This document shows positions 6,588-13,734 of a DNA stretch of 22,103 bases, piece by piece (positions within the stretch are counted from its first letter, which is position 1; each line of letters begins with the position of its first letter). The DNA lies in IMG/VR virus record IMGVR_UViG_3300046002_006330, positions 1 to 22,103 of that record; one strand, given 5' to 3'. The notes beneath the pieces are model-generated. The model saw only the letters and a list, made by a program, of their open reading frames with translations, was not told where the DNA came from and searched no databases. This DNA is from a virus. The position numbers and the translations under genes are program-made.

Positions 6588-6874
6588 TCTGTTGTAACGT
6601 CATGTGTAAAGATATTCGACCATTTATGCAGTTTTGCTCGTTTTTGGAGCGCAGCATCATATACTTTCTTTTCGCTGAGAACACCCATCTCCATCATCAA
6701 CTGAAGCATGCAAAGCAAGTCGCCTGCTTCTTCTTCAAGATGTTCCCGGTTAGTCACTCGTGCTTGTGGCTTGCAATTGTCAATCCCAAACCTAGAGCAC
6801 TTGCTGACAGCTTGAATGACCTCGGCACATTCTTCTTGAAGAATGTTCATTACTTCAGTTTCTTTGGAATTCAT
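6584..6874 (-). CDS. MazG-like nucleotide pyrophosphohydrolase
   Basis: This 96-residue all-helical protein has the MazG metal-binding pattern: Glu14, Glu15 and Glu18 (LQEECAEVIQAVSK) and Glu49/Asp52 (LEEEAGDLLCML). Family members hydrolyse NTPs or dNTPs to monophosphates. Phage versions are thought to adjust nucleotide pools or alarmone-linked signalling during infection. The start at 6874 lacks a clear Shine-Dalgarno sequence. ATG at 6850, starting MNILQEEC, is an alternative with GAAG nearby. The stop overlaps queE by 4 nt, so it is probably co-transcribed with queE. A second MazG-like gene lies immediately upstream. Confidence 0.88.
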   Translation of the reverse strand: MNSKETEVMNILQEECAEVIQAVSKCSRFGIDNCKPQARVTNREHLEEEAGDLLCMLQLMMEMGVLSEKKVYDAALQKRAKLHKWSNIFTHDVTTE

Positions 6875-6880
6875 ATTGCT

Positions 6881-6909
6881 AGTGTAACATAGATATTTAG
6901 ATTACACAA
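6881..6909 (-). promoter_or_regulatory. Weak sigma-70-like promoter candidate before mazG-queE
   Basis: TTGTGT at 6904-6909 is separated by 17 nt from TACACT at 6881-6886, 4 of 6 matches to TATAAT. The spacer holds ATCTAAAT, a motif also in the folE promoter spacer. The -10 lies only 6 nt before the mazG ATG at 6874, so transcription would be almost leaderless for that start, which lowers confidence. It would work better for the internal start at 6850. CTAAATA inside the spacer could instead be a late-type box. Confidence 0.28.
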
Positions 6910-6955
6910 GCTGTTTGGCTAACATTTCGGCTGTACCGGCTACTGTTATTGTCAT
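6902..6955 (-). CDS. Possible 17-aa leader-type ORF
   Basis: ATG at 6955 overlaps the stop of the upstream MazG-like gene as ATGA and opens a 17-codon frame (MTITVAGTAEMLAKQLV) ending TAA at 6902. It sits in the only gap between the two MazG-like genes. It may be a remnant of a longer gene, a real microprotein, or chance. Junction style is the only support. Confidence 0.2.
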   Translation of the reverse strand: MTITVAGTAEMLAKQLV

Positions 6956-7323
6956 GCCGCAAGCACAAAACCCTTGAGCCTGGGAGGTTCCCAGTTGGTG
7001 GGTTTGAGAATTTTACCATCTTCTCTACGAATAACTTTACCGGTGCGTTGATCAACCTTGGCAAAGTTACTGCGCATTACTTCCTTCCAGGCGCCCGGCG
7101 AATCAACACCCATGCTGTGCAGTGCGCCGGCTGTAACCACCATGATATCAATCAAGGCATCTAGTTGTTCAATACGATCGCTATTGGCAACAGCAGCAGC
7201 CAGTTCGGCAACTTCCTCCTTGATCAAGTCACAGTACAACTTAAACTGATCTGCATTGGGTGTATCGATGGTTTGCCCACATGCTCGCATAAACTTACGT
7301 TGGTCTTCGAAAACATCACTCAT
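6952..7323 (-). CDS. MazG/PRA-PH-like pyrophosphohydrolase
   Basis: The 123-residue protein contains the ExxE...ExxD metal-site pattern: Glu37 and Glu40 (IKEEVAELAAAV), then Glu52, Asp55 and Asp59 (EQLDALIDIMVV). This matches phosphoribosyl-ATP pyrophosphohydrolase-like and MazG-like phage proteins. The C-terminal RTGKVIRREDGKILKP and WEPPRL are typical of the phage subgroup as I remember it. AGGAG precedes the ATG by 6 nt, giving a strong ribosome binding site. It is not a copy of the mazG-like gene at 6584-6874, being longer with different sequence between motifs, so the two may prefer different nucleotides. It follows the carbohydrate operon with a 25-nt gap. Confidence 0.85.
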   Translation of the reverse strand: MSDVFEDQRKFMRACGQTIDTPNADQFKLYCDLIKEEVAELAAAVANSDRIEQLDALIDIMVVTAGALHSMGVDSPGAWKEVMRSNFAKVDQRTGKVIRREDGKILKPTNWEPPRLKGFVLAA

Positions 7324-7348
7324 ATAAACTCCTGTTTTATGTTAAGTA

Positions 7349-8287
7349 TCAACGATTGAGCCATTCGGGATTGTCCCGATACCACTGAATAGTGTGTGCT
7401 AATCGTTGATCGATTGCTTCTGATTCTTGCCACCCTAGATCATATAGTTTACTAGGATCAATGCTGTAACACAAGTCGTGTCCTGGCCGATCTATCGGAA
7501 CTAATTTATATAGCAGTTCAAGATCCATCAAGCGGGCTATTTTTTGTGCAAACTCAAGGTTATCAATAAATCTACTTCCGGCACTGTTCCATTTTTCACA
7601 CAGTATGGACTGCACTTGTAGAATAAATCTTGTGTGGCCGGCTACATCTCCGGCATACAGCCATCTCCGGCCGCCAATTACTCCATCTGTGCCCACGTGC
7701 AGGTTTATGGTCTGGCCTGCTAGCAATTGGCGCATGATTATAACTGGCAACCGATTGCTTTGGCAACGTGGACCAAAGGTGTTGTTGATGTGAATAATAC
7801 TAACAGCAATACCAAACGAGTTGGCGTAAGACACACACAACTCCTCCCCAGCAGCTTTACTGGCTGCATAAGGACTATTGCTGTTGTAGGCATCAGTTGC
7901 TTGACTGTCTTGACCGATAGGTATAGGGCCAAATACTTCTGCACTACTATAATACACAAATCGTTCAACACCGGTATTCCGTGCATATTCCAACAAGTTT
8001 AGTGTGCCCAGCACATTGTCCATAACCGATGCTGTAGGATTGTTCAAGCTATCGGCTGCACTGGGATTGGCACCTGCGTGTAGTATGATGTCCACTGCTG
8101 GCAAATCAACACAGGGATTTTTAATATCGTGCTCGACTATTTCAACATGATTGATCACATCCTGAAGTCTGCCCATGTTGTGGGTACCTGGACGAACCAT
8201 GCAGATCACACGATGATTGGGTAAAAATTCTTTTACCAAGTAGTGGCCAATAAAACCATTGGCACCGGTAATTAATACTGTTTTCAT
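7349..8287 (-). CDS. NAD(P)-dependent nucleotide-sugar epimerase/reductase (extended SDR)
   Basis: The 312-residue protein starts MKTVLITGANGFIGHYLV, the GxxGxxG Rossmann motif at 8-14. The active site is Ser114/Ser115 (YYSSAEVFG) and Tyr140-x3-Lys144 (SPYAASKAA). A late DRPGHDLCYSIDPSKLYDLGW block is shared with nucleotide-sugar dehydratases. It lacks the Thr-Asp-Glu triad of true 4,6-dehydratases (SSAE instead of STDE), so an epimerase or ketoreductase acting on an NDP-sugar is more likely. It is the last gene of the carbohydrate operon and its ATG overlaps the FkbM stop (ATGA). By context it could reduce the keto or acetyl group left by the RfbH/ThDP steps, but that is inference. Confidence 0.85.
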   Translation of the reverse strand: MKTVLITGANGFIGHYLVKEFLPNHRVICMVRPGTHNMGRLQDVINHVEIVEHDIKNPCVDLPAVDIILHAGANPSAADSLNNPTASVMDNVLGTLNLLEYARNTGVERFVYYSSAEVFGPIPIGQDSQATDAYNSNSPYAASKAAGEELCVSYANSFGIAVSIIHINNTFGPRCQSNRLPVIIMRQLLAGQTINLHVGTDGVIGGRRWLYAGDVAGHTRFILQVQSILCEKWNSAGSRFIDNLEFAQKIARLMDLELLYKLVPIDRPGHDLCYSIDPSKLYDLGWQESEAIDQRLAHTIQWYRDNPEWLNR

Positions 8288-8976
8288 GGTTGGTATTTGT
8301 AAATAATATCAGTATCTTGTTTTATAATTTGACAATATCCTAGATCACTAAAAAAATTATCTCGCATTTTTTCATCAGTTCCATATCGTCTAGCCCACGG
8401 CTCGCACCATTCTAACATGAGCAAAGGATGATATTTTTCAATGGTACGTTGAGCTCCCAACAATGCAAAATATTCGTAACCTTCAATGTCTAACTGTATC
8501 AAATCACAGGCCGGTAAATTTAGGTCATCAATGATTACTGTAGGTACATTACCCGTACCGCTTACATGAATGGCGCCAGAGTCGTTGCCTTTGTTTATGT
8601 TTACAAAGTTTCTTTCATTGCCCACACAGGCCTGTGTTTTTATTACGTTATTACCGCAGTTCAAAGTCAAACACAAAAAATTTATTGGATCCGGCTCAAA
8701 TGTATATACCGTGCTAAATCTCTTACTGAACTGGCGTACATACTGGCCACAGTTACCACCGGCTTGCACCATGACACTGTGGCCAGTGACATGCGTCATT
8801 AACGTATCAAAAAATTCTGGTGCCAGGCGATACTGGTGCATGTAATCCCACATTCCTCGATCGTAACTGGGCCACCATAATGTTCCCAGTTCAGGGTAAC
8901 TAGATTCTCTTACTTCAATTAGGTCTTGTAACATTGGGTTTGTTTTGCATGTAGAATTTGTCATAGAATTTGTCAT
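8284..8976 (-). CDS. FkbM-family SAM-dependent methyltransferase
   Basis: The 230-residue protein contains the FkbM layout: SAM-binding VMVQAGGNCGQYVRQF at 68-83, acidic EPDP at 94-97, VIIDDLNL at 147-154, and the post-motif DLIQLDIEGYE at 158-168. Family members O-methylate sugars or small molecules. Here it sits directly after the split ThDP enzyme and before the SDR, so a sugar hydroxyl is a reasonable target. There are two in-frame starts, at 8976 and 8964, created by a tandem 12-nt duplication. The first overlaps the preceding stop as ATGA and is preferred. No signal peptide. Confidence 0.87.
   Translation of the reverse strand: MTNSMTNSTCKTNPMLQDLIEVRESSYPELGTLWWPSYDRGMWDYMHQYRLAPEFFDTLMTHVTGHSVMVQAGGNCGQYVRQFSKRFSTVYTFEPDPINFLCLTLNCGNNVIKTQACVGNERNFVNINKGNDSGAIHVSGTGNVPTVIIDDLNLPACDLIQLDIEGYEYFALLGAQRTIEKYHPLLMLEWCEPWARRYGTDEKMRDNFFSDLGYCQIIKQDTDIIYKYQP
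8953..8976. repeat. Tandem 12-nt duplication at the methyltransferase start
   Basis: The unit agaatttgtcat occurs twice without mismatch at 8953-8964 and 8965-8976. It encodes Met-Thr-Asn-Ser twice and duplicates the start codon. It looks like a recent slippage or duplication event at the gene junction. Confidence 0.85.
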
Positions 8977-9725
8977 AGGTCTAACAATTTTTTGTTAATA
9001 ATTTCTTCTTGCATCTCTTTGTCACTTAGAAACGGATACATATCATGTAATGCTGCTTGATGCCCATTTTTAAGAGCTTGTCCAGGCATAATTTCTTGCT
9101 CAGATAAACAAGTGCAGTCAATAATCATTGGGCCCAGAGTCGATAACAATACTTTTATATTGTCAAGATCTTTTTTAGTGGAAACTTTTGCATACCCAAT
9201 TTTAAATGCCTGAGCAACATTGGCAAAATCAGGAAACCAAAGTCCAGTTTCAGAACTTGTGCCATACACACGACCGCCAAAGTATTTGTTCTGTGTATTT
9301 TTAATGCTTAGGTAACCCCGGTTATTCATAACAACATATTTGATGTTTAGATTATGTTGTTTTACTGTGGCAAGTTCTTGCATGTTTAACATAAAACTAC
9401 CATCGCCCATGGTTGCAATAACTGGTTGATTACTAGACATTGATACACCTATAGATGCCGGCAATGCCCATCCCATTTCACCTTGCGCAAGATTTAAAAT
9501 TATTCTTTGTCCTTGCTTGGCATTCATTGCTGTAGGGCCTGCGTATCCTATACTGCCGCCATCGCCCATGAGAATATCATTGGCTGTGCTATGTTGATTA
9601 ATAGCATGCAACACAGCATAGATATTAAGTGCCTGATCTTCTGGTTGCGGAAGATATTCTTGTTGTATAATCGGCCATTTTGCTTTCCAACGTTGACAAC
9701 TTTTAATCCATTGTGTTCTTGTCAT
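8973..9725 (-). CDS. ThDP-dependent enzyme, C-terminal half (PP/cofactor-binding domain)
   Basis: This 250-residue ORF is the C-terminal cofactor domain of an acetolactate-synthase-type enzyme. The ThDP/Mg motif is GDGS at 107-110 followed by Asn134/Asn135 (VVMNNRGY), the classic GDG-(about 25)-NN spacing. GEMGWALPASIG at 82-93 precedes it, as in the family. It begins in the linker after the central domain (MTRTQWIKSC, then QRWKAKWP), so the PYR and central domains are missing from this chain and are encoded by the gene just upstream. The ATG overlaps that gene's stop as ATGA. A -1 shift at the T7 run 12-18 nt before this ATG would fuse the halves. YerE-like enzymes of this fold add a two-carbon unit from pyruvate to keto sugars. 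Confidence 0.88.
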   Translation of the reverse strand: MTRTQWIKSCQRWKAKWPIIQQEYLPQPEDQALNIYAVLHAINQHSTANDILMGDGGSIGYAGPTAMNAKQGQRIILNLAQGEMGWALPASIGVSMSSNQPVIATMGDGSFMLNMQELATVKQHNLNIKYVVMNNRGYLSIKNTQNKYFGGRVYGTSSETGLWFPDFANVAQAFKIGYAKVSTKKDLDNIKVLLSTLGPMIIDCTCLSEQEIMPGQALKNGHQAALHDMYPFLSDKEMQEEIINKKLLDL

Positions 9726-10732
9726 AGCATCGCTCCAAAAAAATCTTGCAAGTCAAGTTGATGTTTTTGATCCATGTGTATAATATTTTTTTCTAACTCA
9801 TTAGAATCGCAATCAACAACAATTTTATAACTAAATGGACTAAACTGTGCTGGGTCATAGCCCACGACACCGCTACTAAGACTGGTACCAAGTATCAATA
9901 ACAAGTCGGCATTTTGTAAAGCAAAATTTCCTGCTCGGCTACCACGAACACCAATAGGACCAACATTCAGAGAATAATCATTGGAAGTTATATCTCGCCC
10001 ACCATAGGTAGTAACAAACGGAAGTTGATACTTTTCAACAAATCTAACAAAATAATTCACTGTGCGTGATTGTCGTATGCCATCCCCTGCAACAACCAAT
10101 GGACGCTGACTCTGCTCTAATGCATCAATTACTGATTTTATATCAACCTGTGACTGTGTTTGTTCTGGTATATTAAATGTTTCAAACTCAGCGGGCATAG
10201 GCGAAGTCTGAATATTACCTGGAATATCAATCCATACAGGACCGGGCCGCCCTGTAGTAGCAACATACATTGCTTCTTGAATAACTTTGGCAACTTCATC
10301 TGGAGAAGTTATAAAGTACGACATTTTAGTAATTGATTTTACTGTATCAACAATATGATGCTCTTGAACACCATATTTGCGCAAATTAATCCCCTGAGTT
10401 TGATTAATCCACCCACTACAGGTATTGAGCTTTACATTGCCACTTAAAAATAAAACAGGAACACTATCTTGCCAGGCATCCAATACACTAGTAGTGCAAT
10501 TAGTGCCAGCACATCCAGTGGTGGGATTCACAACCGCTAATTGGCCAGTAAATTTTGCTTCTCCAACTGCACTGTGCCCAGCACCTTGTTCGTTATGATA
10601 ACAGATATAGTTTATTTTACCATTCTTAATAAACCCATCATTTAATCCGCTAGCGCCTCCACCCATGAGCCCATGGACATTTTTAATGCCTAAATTATAA
10701 AGATAATCTGCTATCCAATCGCATACTCTCAT
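9722..10732 (-). CDS. ThDP-dependent enzyme, N-terminal half (PYR and central domains)
   Basis: The start is ATG at 10732 (MRVCDWIADYL), with GGAG about 6 nt upstream; the TTG at 10744 lies inside the preceding gene. The 336 residues contain the PYR domain with catalytic Glu48 (YHNEQGAGHSAVGEA), TTGCAGTNCTTSVLDAW and VPVLFLSGN, then the central domain (RPLVVAGDGIRQS, NADLLLILGTSLSS, YKIVVDCDSNELEKN). It stops after DLQDFFGAML, just where the linker to the cofactor domain begins. Total length with the next ORF is about 590 residues, normal for acetolactate synthase-like enzymes. Neighbouring RfbH points to a YerE-like, sugar-modifying role rather than branched-chain amino acid synthesis. Base composition looks A+T rich compared with the rfbH gene. 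Confidence 0.88.
   Translation of the reverse strand: MRVCDWIADYLYNLGIKNVHGLMGGGASGLNDGFIKNGKINYICYHNEQGAGHSAVGEAKFTGQLAVVNPTTGCAGTNCTTSVLDAWQDSVPVLFLSGNVKLNTCSGWINQTQGINLRKYGVQEHHIVDTVKSITKMSYFITSPDEVAKVIQEAMYVATTGRPGPVWIDIPGNIQTSPMPAEFETFNIPEQTQSQVDIKSVIDALEQSQRPLVVAGDGIRQSRTVNYFVRFVEKYQLPFVTTYGGRDITSNDYSLNVGPIGVRGSRAGNFALQNADLLLILGTSLSSGVVGYDPAQFSPFSYKIVVDCDSNELEKNIIHMDQKHQLDLQDFFGAML
9737..9743 (-). other. Slippery heptamer T_TTT_TTT at the ThDP gene junction
   Basis: On the minus strand the N-terminal ORF reads GAT TTT TTT GGA GCG ATG CTA TGA. The T7 run is in the exact phase of a canonical -1 frameshift heptamer. Slipping back one base gives TTT TTT TGG AGC GAT GCT ATG ACA, which is the frame of the C-terminal ORF. 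The run is also a likely place for a one-base indel, real or technical. Confidence 0.6.
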
Positions 10733-10733
10733 A

Positions 10734-12056
10734 TTAAACTCCAAATAAACTCATAAACCCATCTACCTGCTCACCAATGTACTCAATCTGTTCCGGTGTA
10801 ATAACAGGACTACAACCGTGGAAGAATGTGTTTTTCATTGTGAGTGTGGCCACAGGATAGTTGTCACGTGCGTCTGCAGGATTCATCAAGTGGCTGTAGG
10901 CAGGCTGTAACATGATGTTGCCGGCAAAGTAGGGACGGGTTTGAATTAGATTTTCTTCAAGATAATCCACAATGTCCATGCGTGTAAACGGCGCACCTGC
11001 TCTAATGGTAAGAGGAAACGCAAACCAACTTACATCTGCATGTTCTCTAGCACGTGGCAAGTGGAAAAACTCTTCGTACTTTTCGTAAATGGCAAACAAC
11101 AGATTGTAATTGCGTTGACGTAAAGCATGTATCTCGGGCAGTTTCTTGATTTGTTCAAGACCCATGGCCGCTTGTAGTTCAATGGGTTTTAGATTGTAAC
11201 CAATCTCGTCATACACATACTTGTGATCAAATATTTCTCCGGGCATTTCAGGAATCCACTCGTTGAAACGTTTGTTACAAGTACCACATTTTAACTTGTT
11301 GGCATCGGGGCCAACACAGTAGCATCCACGACCCCATTCACGTAAGGAACGAACAATGACTTCTTGCTGGGCGTCGTTCATGGCTACAAAGCCACCTTCG
11401 CCCATGGTCATGTGATGTGCCGGATAAAAACTACAACTTGCCATCTCGCCAAAACTGCCCAAGGGTTGACCGTCGTATGTTGTGCCTAAGCCATCACAGC
11501 AGTCCTCTAGCAGTACAAGCGAGTGCTTGCGGACCAGGTCCATAACACGATCCATGTTGGGGGGGTTGCCTAGCACATGAGCAAACGTGATAATTTTGAT
11601 ATCTGTATCAGTTGCAAGAATCTGTTCTGCTTGATCCAAGTCAATGTTCAGAGTATCAATTTCAATGTCACAAAACACAGGTGTGAAATTGTTTTGAATG
11701 GTCGGATTCAACGTTGTAGGGAATCCTGCAATAGGCATCAGCACCTTGGTTCCTGCCGGGAAGTTGTATCCGCGCTTGGACTTCATTGCTGTCATCATGA
11801 GCAGGTTGGCGCTGCTCCCGGAGTTGGTTAATACTCCGCGAGTCTTCCCAAACTCTTTTGGAAATTTGCGCTCAAACTCTAGACTTTTGTTACCCATAAC
11901 AAGCCAGCCGTCGAGCAGTACTTCTGCTGCTGCCACATACTCCGAAGAGTCAAAATGAGGCCCTGCATAGTTTACAAAGTCTTTACCGGCTACCCAGGTT
12001 TTGTCTGCTTGTTTATTATCAATATATTTTTTAATGTCTTCTAATATTTGTTTCAT
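10734..12056 (-). CDS. rfbH: RfbH/DdhC/AscC-type NDP-4-keto-6-deoxyglucose 3-dehydrase (E1, PMP and 2Fe-2S)
   Basis: The 440-residue protein is a DegT-fold dehydrase of 3,6-dideoxyhexose synthesis. It removes the C-3 hydroxyl of CDP-4-keto-6-deoxyglucose together with a reductase. SFYPAHHMTMGEGG at 209-222 carries His-His where aminotransferases have the PLP lysine, the hallmark of E1. Candidate 2Fe-2S ligands follow at Cys245, Cys247, Cys257 and Cys260 (GRGCYCVG, KCGTCNKRF). HKYVYDEIGYNLKPIELQAAMGLEQ and SWFAFPLTIR match RfbH. Length agrees with the family (about 437 aa). Its partner reductase (AscD/DdhD-type) and the glucose-1-phosphate cytidylyltransferase are not in the window. The ATG overlaps the preceding stop as ATGA. 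Confidence 0.92.
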   Translation of the reverse strand: MKQILEDIKKYIDNKQADKTWVAGKDFVNYAGPHFDSSEYVAAAEVLLDGWLVMGNKSLEFERKFPKEFGKTRGVLTNSGSSANLLMMTAMKSKRGYNFPAGTKVLMPIAGFPTTLNPTIQNNFTPVFCDIEIDTLNIDLDQAEQILATDTDIKIITFAHVLGNPPNMDRVMDLVRKHSLVLLEDCCDGLGTTYDGQPLGSFGEMASCSFYPAHHMTMGEGGFVAMNDAQQEVIVRSLREWGRGCYCVGPDANKLKCGTCNKRFNEWIPEMPGEIFDHKYVYDEIGYNLKPIELQAAMGLEQIKKLPEIHALRQRNYNLLFAIYEKYEEFFHLPRAREHADVSWFAFPLTIRAGAPFTRMDIVDYLEENLIQTRPYFAGNIMLQPAYSHLMNPADARDNYPVATLTMKNTFFHGCSPVITPEQIEYIGEQVDGFMSLFGV

Positions 12057-12778
12057 ATTTTAATTGCAAGTTGATTGCACATTTCTCTCATAATGTTTAT
12101 TACAGCTTGACTACCACGACTGCCATGAAAATGTAATATGTGAGCTTGATTTATAGATATACGGTTCCAGTCATTATGCCAATCTATTACATTTTGGGCC
12201 AGGACTCTTAAATTTATTGCTTGATAGGCCATCTCTGGATGCAGTATGTCGGACTCATCAATATCTTGGTTCCAGAACATGGCATTGTGTCTTAGCTGGT
12301 CAAAACCCCAATTACGGTCTGGGTGGGTTTCTCTTTGAGTCAACCACTCTTCTCCAAGTTTCCATACATCGTCTGACATGGTATGTGGATAATATTGTAT
12401 ATCATCATTAAAATAGTGTGCAAAATCTCTATAACTTTTTGGATCAGTATAATTGAACAATCGATATTCAGTAAATCTATCTGAAAATAATTCTGTAGGC
12501 TGAATCATAAGTGTGTCGGCACCGGCCCAGAATACGTTACAAGGTTCACGATTCCATAATTCTTTAATGTCCAACCAATTTTGATATGCACAGGTATCGC
12601 CGTTGGTAGCCGTATCCGTCCACAATATTGTTTCAAACGGTTCTTTTACAAAGTGTTCAAAACTAGCCAGTCTTAAACGATACATTTCTTGATAGTCTAA
12701 ATATAATTGTGAACTATCATTGCCCATCCAATTTTCTGATATAGGACGAACCGAACATACTAGATAGTTCTTTACCAT
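12053..12778 (-). CDS. Putative glycosyltransferase-like protein, 241 aa
   Basis: I do not recognise a precise family. The layout suggests a GT-A type transferase: an N-terminal strand MVKNYLVCSVRP, ETILWTDTATNGD at 49-61, and FWAGADTLMIQP at 84-94, where AGAD resembles the DxD-like metal-binding turn. A C-terminal HILHFHGSRGS is reminiscent of phage and capsule glycosyltransferase-like proteins. It has no signal peptide. It lies inside the sugar operon, overlapping rmlB by 7 nt upstream and rfbH by 4 nt downstream, which supports a role in transferring the sugar made by these genes. Acceptor unknown. Confidence 0.55.
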   Translation of the reverse strand: MVKNYLVCSVRPISENWMGNDSSQLYLDYQEMYRLRLASFEHFVKEPFETILWTDTATNGDTCAYQNWLDIKELWNREPCNVFWAGADTLMIQPTELFSDRFTEYRLFNYTDPKSYRDFAHYFNDDIQYYPHTMSDDVWKLGEEWLTQRETHPDRNWGFDQLRHNAMFWNQDIDESDILHPEMAYQAINLRVLAQNVIDWHNDWNRISINQAHILHFHGSRGSQAVINIMREMCNQLAIKI

Positions 12779-13722
12779 ACAAAATTATTCCTATAATGCT
12801 CGACTATTTGTTCTAGTTCTTGGTCGAACTTGGCCTCTGGTGCCCAACCTAATTTTTTTAATTTGCTGTCGTCAATTGCATAGCGTACATCCTGGCCTTG
12901 TCTGACACTAGGTGTGGTAAATGTTTCCCAATTGCTGTTGTGATCAACTCCGTAATATAGATGTAGTATTTTTTTAATTACTTCGCAATTGGGTAATTCG
13001 GTATTGCCACTGATATTGAATATCTCATTGGTGCACTCAGCATCGATAATAGATATTACTGCACAAGCAGTGTCTTTGGCATGCAACCAAGTACGCACAG
13101 GTCTACCATGATCGTGCAAATCAATTTTCCTGCCAAGTTCAAGATACTTGATCGACTTTGGAATCAGTTTCTCTACATACTGCCCAATGCCATAGTTGTT
13201 GGTTGGCCGTACAATAACATGCTTGATATCATAGGTTCTGTTCCAGGCCAATACCAACATATCAGCAGCCGCCTTTGATGCCGAATATGGATTTGATGGC
13301 CGCAACATATCTTGTTCAGTATGGGCTCCTGACTCGATATCTCCATAAACCTCATCGGTACTAAATTGCAAAAACACTGGCGCTTTGTGACTGGGTTGTT
13401 GCTTGATTAGTTCCAGTAAATGATGCACCCCGTTGATGTTGCTGCGGATGAAAACTTCCGAGCTCATGATGGAGTTATCTACATGTGTTTCTGCAGCCGT
13501 GTTAATAACATAGTCGCAGTCAACCAATCGGTCTAGATCATTGATATCAGATTTGATAAATTTAAACGTGGGCCACGTTTCAAACTCAGACATGAAATTA
13601 CAATTACTGGCGTAAGTACAACTATCAACTCCAATCACATACCATCCACGATCCAAACATTGCCGTGTCACGTGTGATCCTATAAACCCCAAGCATCCGG
13701 TCACGTAGACAATTTTCTTCAT
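12772..13722 (-). CDS. rmlB: NDP-glucose 4,6-dehydratase, RmlB-like
   Basis: The 316-residue SDR has GCLGFIG at 9-15 for NAD binding, INTAAETHVDNS at 73-84, the dehydratase triad in FSTDEVYG (Thr122, Asp123, Glu124) and Tyr146-x3-Lys150 (NPYSASKAA). RPTNNYG, PVRTWLHAKD and GQDVRYAIDDSKLKKLGW are all RmlB hallmarks. The enzyme converts NDP-glucose to the 4-keto-6-deoxy sugar. RmlB normally uses dTDP-glucose, whereas RfbH downstream normally expects a CDP-sugar, so nucleotide preference is an open point. It is somewhat shorter than bacterial RmlB (about 340-360 aa). There is no clear Shine-Dalgarno, and 12 nt separate it from the GT2 gene. Confidence 0.92.
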   Translation of the reverse strand: MKKIVYVTGCLGFIGSHVTRQCLDRGWYVIGVDSCTYASNCNFMSEFETWPTFKFIKSDINDLDRLVDCDYVINTAAETHVDNSIMSSEVFIRSNINGVHHLLELIKQQPSHKAPVFLQFSTDEVYGDIESGAHTEQDMLRPSNPYSASKAAADMLVLAWNRTYDIKHVIVRPTNNYGIGQYVEKLIPKSIKYLELGRKIDLHDHGRPVRTWLHAKDTACAVISIIDAECTNEIFNISGNTELPNCEVIKKILHLYYGVDHNSNWETFTTPSVRQGQDVRYAIDDSKLKKLGWAPEAKFDQELEQIVEHYRNNFVW

Positions 13723-13734
13723 AATGTACTTATA

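Noticed and set aside
8284-13722. The whole sugar operon as a bacterial O-antigen fragment rather than phage
   Set aside because: It is flanked on both sides by phage-type genes in the same strand and overlap style (RNase H, MazG, short DegT, small phage hypotheticals), so it reads as phage cargo; a misassembly cannot be fully excluded.
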